Part shown: positions 61,221 to 64,000 of the stretch, piece by piece | Position numbering within the stretch: the stretch's first letter is position 1 | Layout: every line of letters begins with the position of its first letter | From: Salminus brasiliensis | Lineage: Eukaryota > Chordata > Actinopteri > Characiformes > Bryconidae | Direction: 5' to 3' | DNA length: 64,000 nt | NCBI RefSeq assembly: GCF_030463535.1 | Contig: NC_132896.1 | Location: 25,419,709-25,483,708, forward strand | The notes under the pieces: generated by a model | Databases searched by the model: none | Seen by the model: only the letters and a program-made list of their open reading frames with translations | What the model was told of the DNA's origin: nothing | Made by a program: the position numbers and the translations under genes

Positions 61221-63010
61221 GGTGGGCACAGCGGCTTCTGGAGAGGTAGAGGAGGCAGACACTGAGAGGGGCGACGTACGCAGCGGAAAACCCCAACCCT
61301 GCCGAGCGTCTCGTCTGGCAGGACGCCGGGGTGAGAGCAAAGTCATCGGGATAGACAACTGCGGGAATCTGAGAGATATTTCTTTTCTGGCACTTCATCA
61401 GAGATATTTTCCAATTGTAGGCGGGAAAAGGCAAGCGACCCAGGGGCACCAAAAGTGTTTTTCTATAGCTGCGAAAGGAAATTTCACTGATTTTTCCAAA
61501 TGTATGCATATTAAACGGTCCATATGTAAACAAAGTCATTTAGAAGGGTTTGATGTGATGCGCCGTGCTAGAGAAGCGGAGTCTGAATTGTTCACAGTGG
61601 TGGTGATAGGAAGCGGACGTCTGAAGGGTTTAATATCTCTAAAAGCTCCCTTGCAGACAGTTACTACATCAAATGGATGCGATTACGCTGCCTAATGCCT
61701 CAGGCATTGTTTTACAATAGTTCTGAGAGAACTTTTTGGACTGAAACAAAAGAGCAAATAGCTCCCAAAGGAGATGCATTTTGCAAATGCTATTTTGGAT
61801 TTACTCCTTTTTCTCCATTTTCAATATTGCATAAAAAACTCAGAAGACGTGTAGGTTCACCGTTTCTCTAGAACGGAGGGGATTAAATCAGTGGAATTTC
61901 CCCTTAAAAGGGCCCAAGAATGTCAAACTGTATTGTCCCTGGCATAGTTGAATAATGAGAGTTTGTAGAACATGGAACACACACTATGAACCTCAAACAC
62001 TGTTCAGAAGAAAAGCATATTCAAGACAGTGCTGGAAAATGGGCCAGTTCCAAACCCCCAAAACTGTTTTGTAACAGTCCTGGCTGATTAAATATACGCC
62101 CCCTAAAAAGTACATACACCCAGTTCCCTCACAAAAGCCCAAGTAAAAGCAACTGTGACTTATCATGAGAGAATTTGGATACTGGAGAGCAGCACATCAG
62201 CACCAGACTCGTTCTAGTTCTAGGAAAACAGGTTGTTACATGAACCAGGTTTCATAACCATGGATTTTCCACAGAAGGGGAGCTTAAACTCTGCACACCA
62301 TGAAACAACGGCCAATGTCTTAAAGCTAACTCTAGCATTAACCACATTTCTTTTCTCTATCATCCACTCTCACGAAAAAACAAACTGGACCACCTCAGCT
62401 GACTACCAAACTGGCTTTTTGTTCCCTGTAAGACTCGAGAAAGCCAAACTTGGCAGATGGAATGGGGGCTAGGCTAAAAGCTAACCCGGCTACGATCTCT
62501 TTAGCTTGCCAACAGCACATCATGCTGAGCGCACACAACAAGAAGACACTTTCCGCTATCCCAGTTTTAGGAATAATTACAGTGTTTTTGTTATAGGGTT
62601 AAAACTACGCTATAATAGGTGGCGTCTGTGAGTTTTGCTGGTGCTGTAAATCAGCCAAAGTAGAGGTCATCAGAGCCTTCCATAAAAGCAAATTCAGTGT
62701 TTTATTCTGAGGCAAAATAACAGGGTGTAAATATAGTATATATAAGTAAACATGTTCAATGACATCTAAGCATTTTCCGCCCCAACCCAAAAGTCACATG
62801 CTTACTACTTATACGCCAAAGCACAATTACGATAAAAATACTTGGTAAATGCATTCTTTGGCACCTTGAACTAAAGGTGGATGCCGTGTATGAATCCATG
62901 AATTACCATTTTAATACACTGACACTGACGAGCCGATATGACTACAGAAATACAGCTAGTTCACATTCAAGTCATTCCCAGGAATTTTCTATGCACACAA
63001 CATGACTAAA
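61221..63010. other. Upstream region, no gene recognised
   Basis: Opposing 157- and 119-codon frames overlap at 61180-61695, and neither shows a domain. The rest is featureless AT-rich sequence. Confidence 0.45.
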
Positions 63011-63021
63011 CAAAGCGTGGT

Positions 63022-63029
<8 letters not shown>

Positions 63030-63068
<39 letters not shown>
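63030..63068. repeat. GA microsatellite
   Basis: About 19 uninterrupted GA units. A shorter GA tract follows at 63190-63211. Confidence 0.95.
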
Positions 63069-63070
<2 letters not shown>

Positions 63071-63417
63071 CGCACAAATGATGACTTAAAGGGATAAAAG
63101 CGATGCCTCTGAGGCTGGGTAACGGTGTCTGACAGCACGGGAGAGCAGAGAGAGTGGCGTAAACACAAAGCTAACAGGCCTGGACGGGAAAGAGAGAGAG
63201 AGAGAGAGAGGGAGAGATGGAGAGAGTGATTCATCAGAGCGGGCCCTGAACTCTCATTATTAGCCGTCCACAAAGTCTGCCATTTAGACACCCAGACGCA
63301 TGCATCACTCTTGGTCCCTCCTCGTCCACGGCCACAATTACCAACATGGCTTCTGGTTCATTCATACCTCCACACACATATAGCGCTTGACTTGAGTGAC
63401 CATTCACACGTGCCTCT

Positions 63418-63436
63418 GCAGCAGCAGCAGCAGCAG
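63418..63436. repeat. CAG trinucleotide run
   Basis: Six GCA units in non-coding sequence. Confidence 0.9.
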
Positions 63437-64000
63437 AGGTGTTATAGGAAAGGAATGAAAGTGAGGGAAAAATAACACAGACAAAGAATCGGCATGCGTC
63501 AGAAGCACAGCCTCGCTAATGCAAGGCACCAGCTCCAAGCATGTAATAAGCAAAATAAGCCATATATAGATCTCTGAAGCAGACAGTTCTGGATATGGTG
63601 CTGCTATGTTGTACGAGCATGTTCTTGTTTTTCCAGACGAGCTGCTCGAGGCTGACGACCTGATCTTGTGATTTGAAATAGAACGCTGATCTGTGTATGC
63701 TTTACTGAGCAAATTCTGATCCTGCAGAGAATCTTTTCCACATGGCTAAATACTGCAGTGAGGTTTTATAGCATGATAAGACAAACAGGATCGCTGCTCA
63801 GGGAACTTATCTGACGCAGAGCAATGATGGAACAAAGTTGTCTTTGCCGGCTCAATCTACACAAAACCTTATCAAGCAAACACGCCTGTTTGTTCTGTAC
63901 AATGGGCATGCGAGTGCTGGAACTGGTCCTTGATGCAGCGATAAAGGGTCACTGGTTGGGTGTGTGTACAACATGTACCTAGGGAAGTGATGGCACCAGG
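63437..64000. other. Window end, nothing recognised
   Basis: No coding exon or repeat family could be supported. A nexmif non-coding exon could lie here or beyond the window. Confidence 0.4.

Noticed and set aside
61222-61695. 157-codon plus-strand frame as a novel gene
   Set aside because: A competing frame is open on the other strand, the composition is mixed, no domain is seen, and the region is better explained as non-coding constrained sequence.

Overview
This window is vertebrate nuclear DNA, most likely from an otophysan teleost such as a characiform, catfish or knifefish. The evidence is three-fold: spliced genes with GT..AG introns whose proteins match known vertebrate families; a dense load of fish-type repeats (Tc1-like transposons, tRNA-derived SINEs, foldback MITEs, TA/CA/GA microsatellites); and no bacterial, phage or CRISPR architecture. 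The species assignment is inference from repeat style. Four protein-coding genes can be assembled exon by exon.

Layout. (1) 1-5.1 kb, + strand: acod1/irg1, the itaconate-producing cis-aconitate decarboxylase. It has six exons that join in frame to 499 codons, a TATA promoter and an AU-rich 3'UTR. (2) 5.1-27.9 kb: gene-poor and repeat-packed. It holds degraded Tc1 copies, two full SINEs, a 102-bp palindrome, a serially repeated block from 11 to 20 kb, a 29-bp CpG-bearing minisatellite and a local duplication at 23-26 kb. (3) 27.9-30.4 kb, - strand: glod5, a small glyoxalase-domain protein with three coding exons and 152 codons. (4) 30.5-33.4 kb: intergenic, with two foldback-type elements. (5) 33.4-41.1 kb, - strand: rlim (RNF12), a RING-H2 E3 ligase with three coding exons, 665 codons, a non-coding first exon and a long 3'UTR. 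(6) 41.1-43.9 kb: intergenic, with one SINE-like copy. (7) 43.9-57.5 kb, - strand: nexmif (KIAA2022), with a 25-codon first coding exon and one giant 4-kb exon, 1367 codons in total. Its 6.5-kb intron carries an internally deleted Tc1 element with both terminal inverted repeats. (8) 57.5-64 kb: upstream of nexmif coding sequence, with a 780-bp palindromic MITE, a candidate conserved non-coding block near 61.1 kb and GA/CAG microsatellites.

The genes do not form an operon-like unit. rlim and nexmif are neighbours in the same orientation, as on the mammalian X, so this is a retained ancestral block. acod1 and glod5 are both metabolic enzymes with basic, acid-free N-termini compatible with mitochondrial import, but nothing in the sequence shows functional coupling. 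I found no convincing undescribed biological system. The most useful leads are the possible splice donor overlapping the nexmif stop codon, the repeated block at 11-20 kb, the paired MITE copies (one in a glod5 intron) and the large palindromes.
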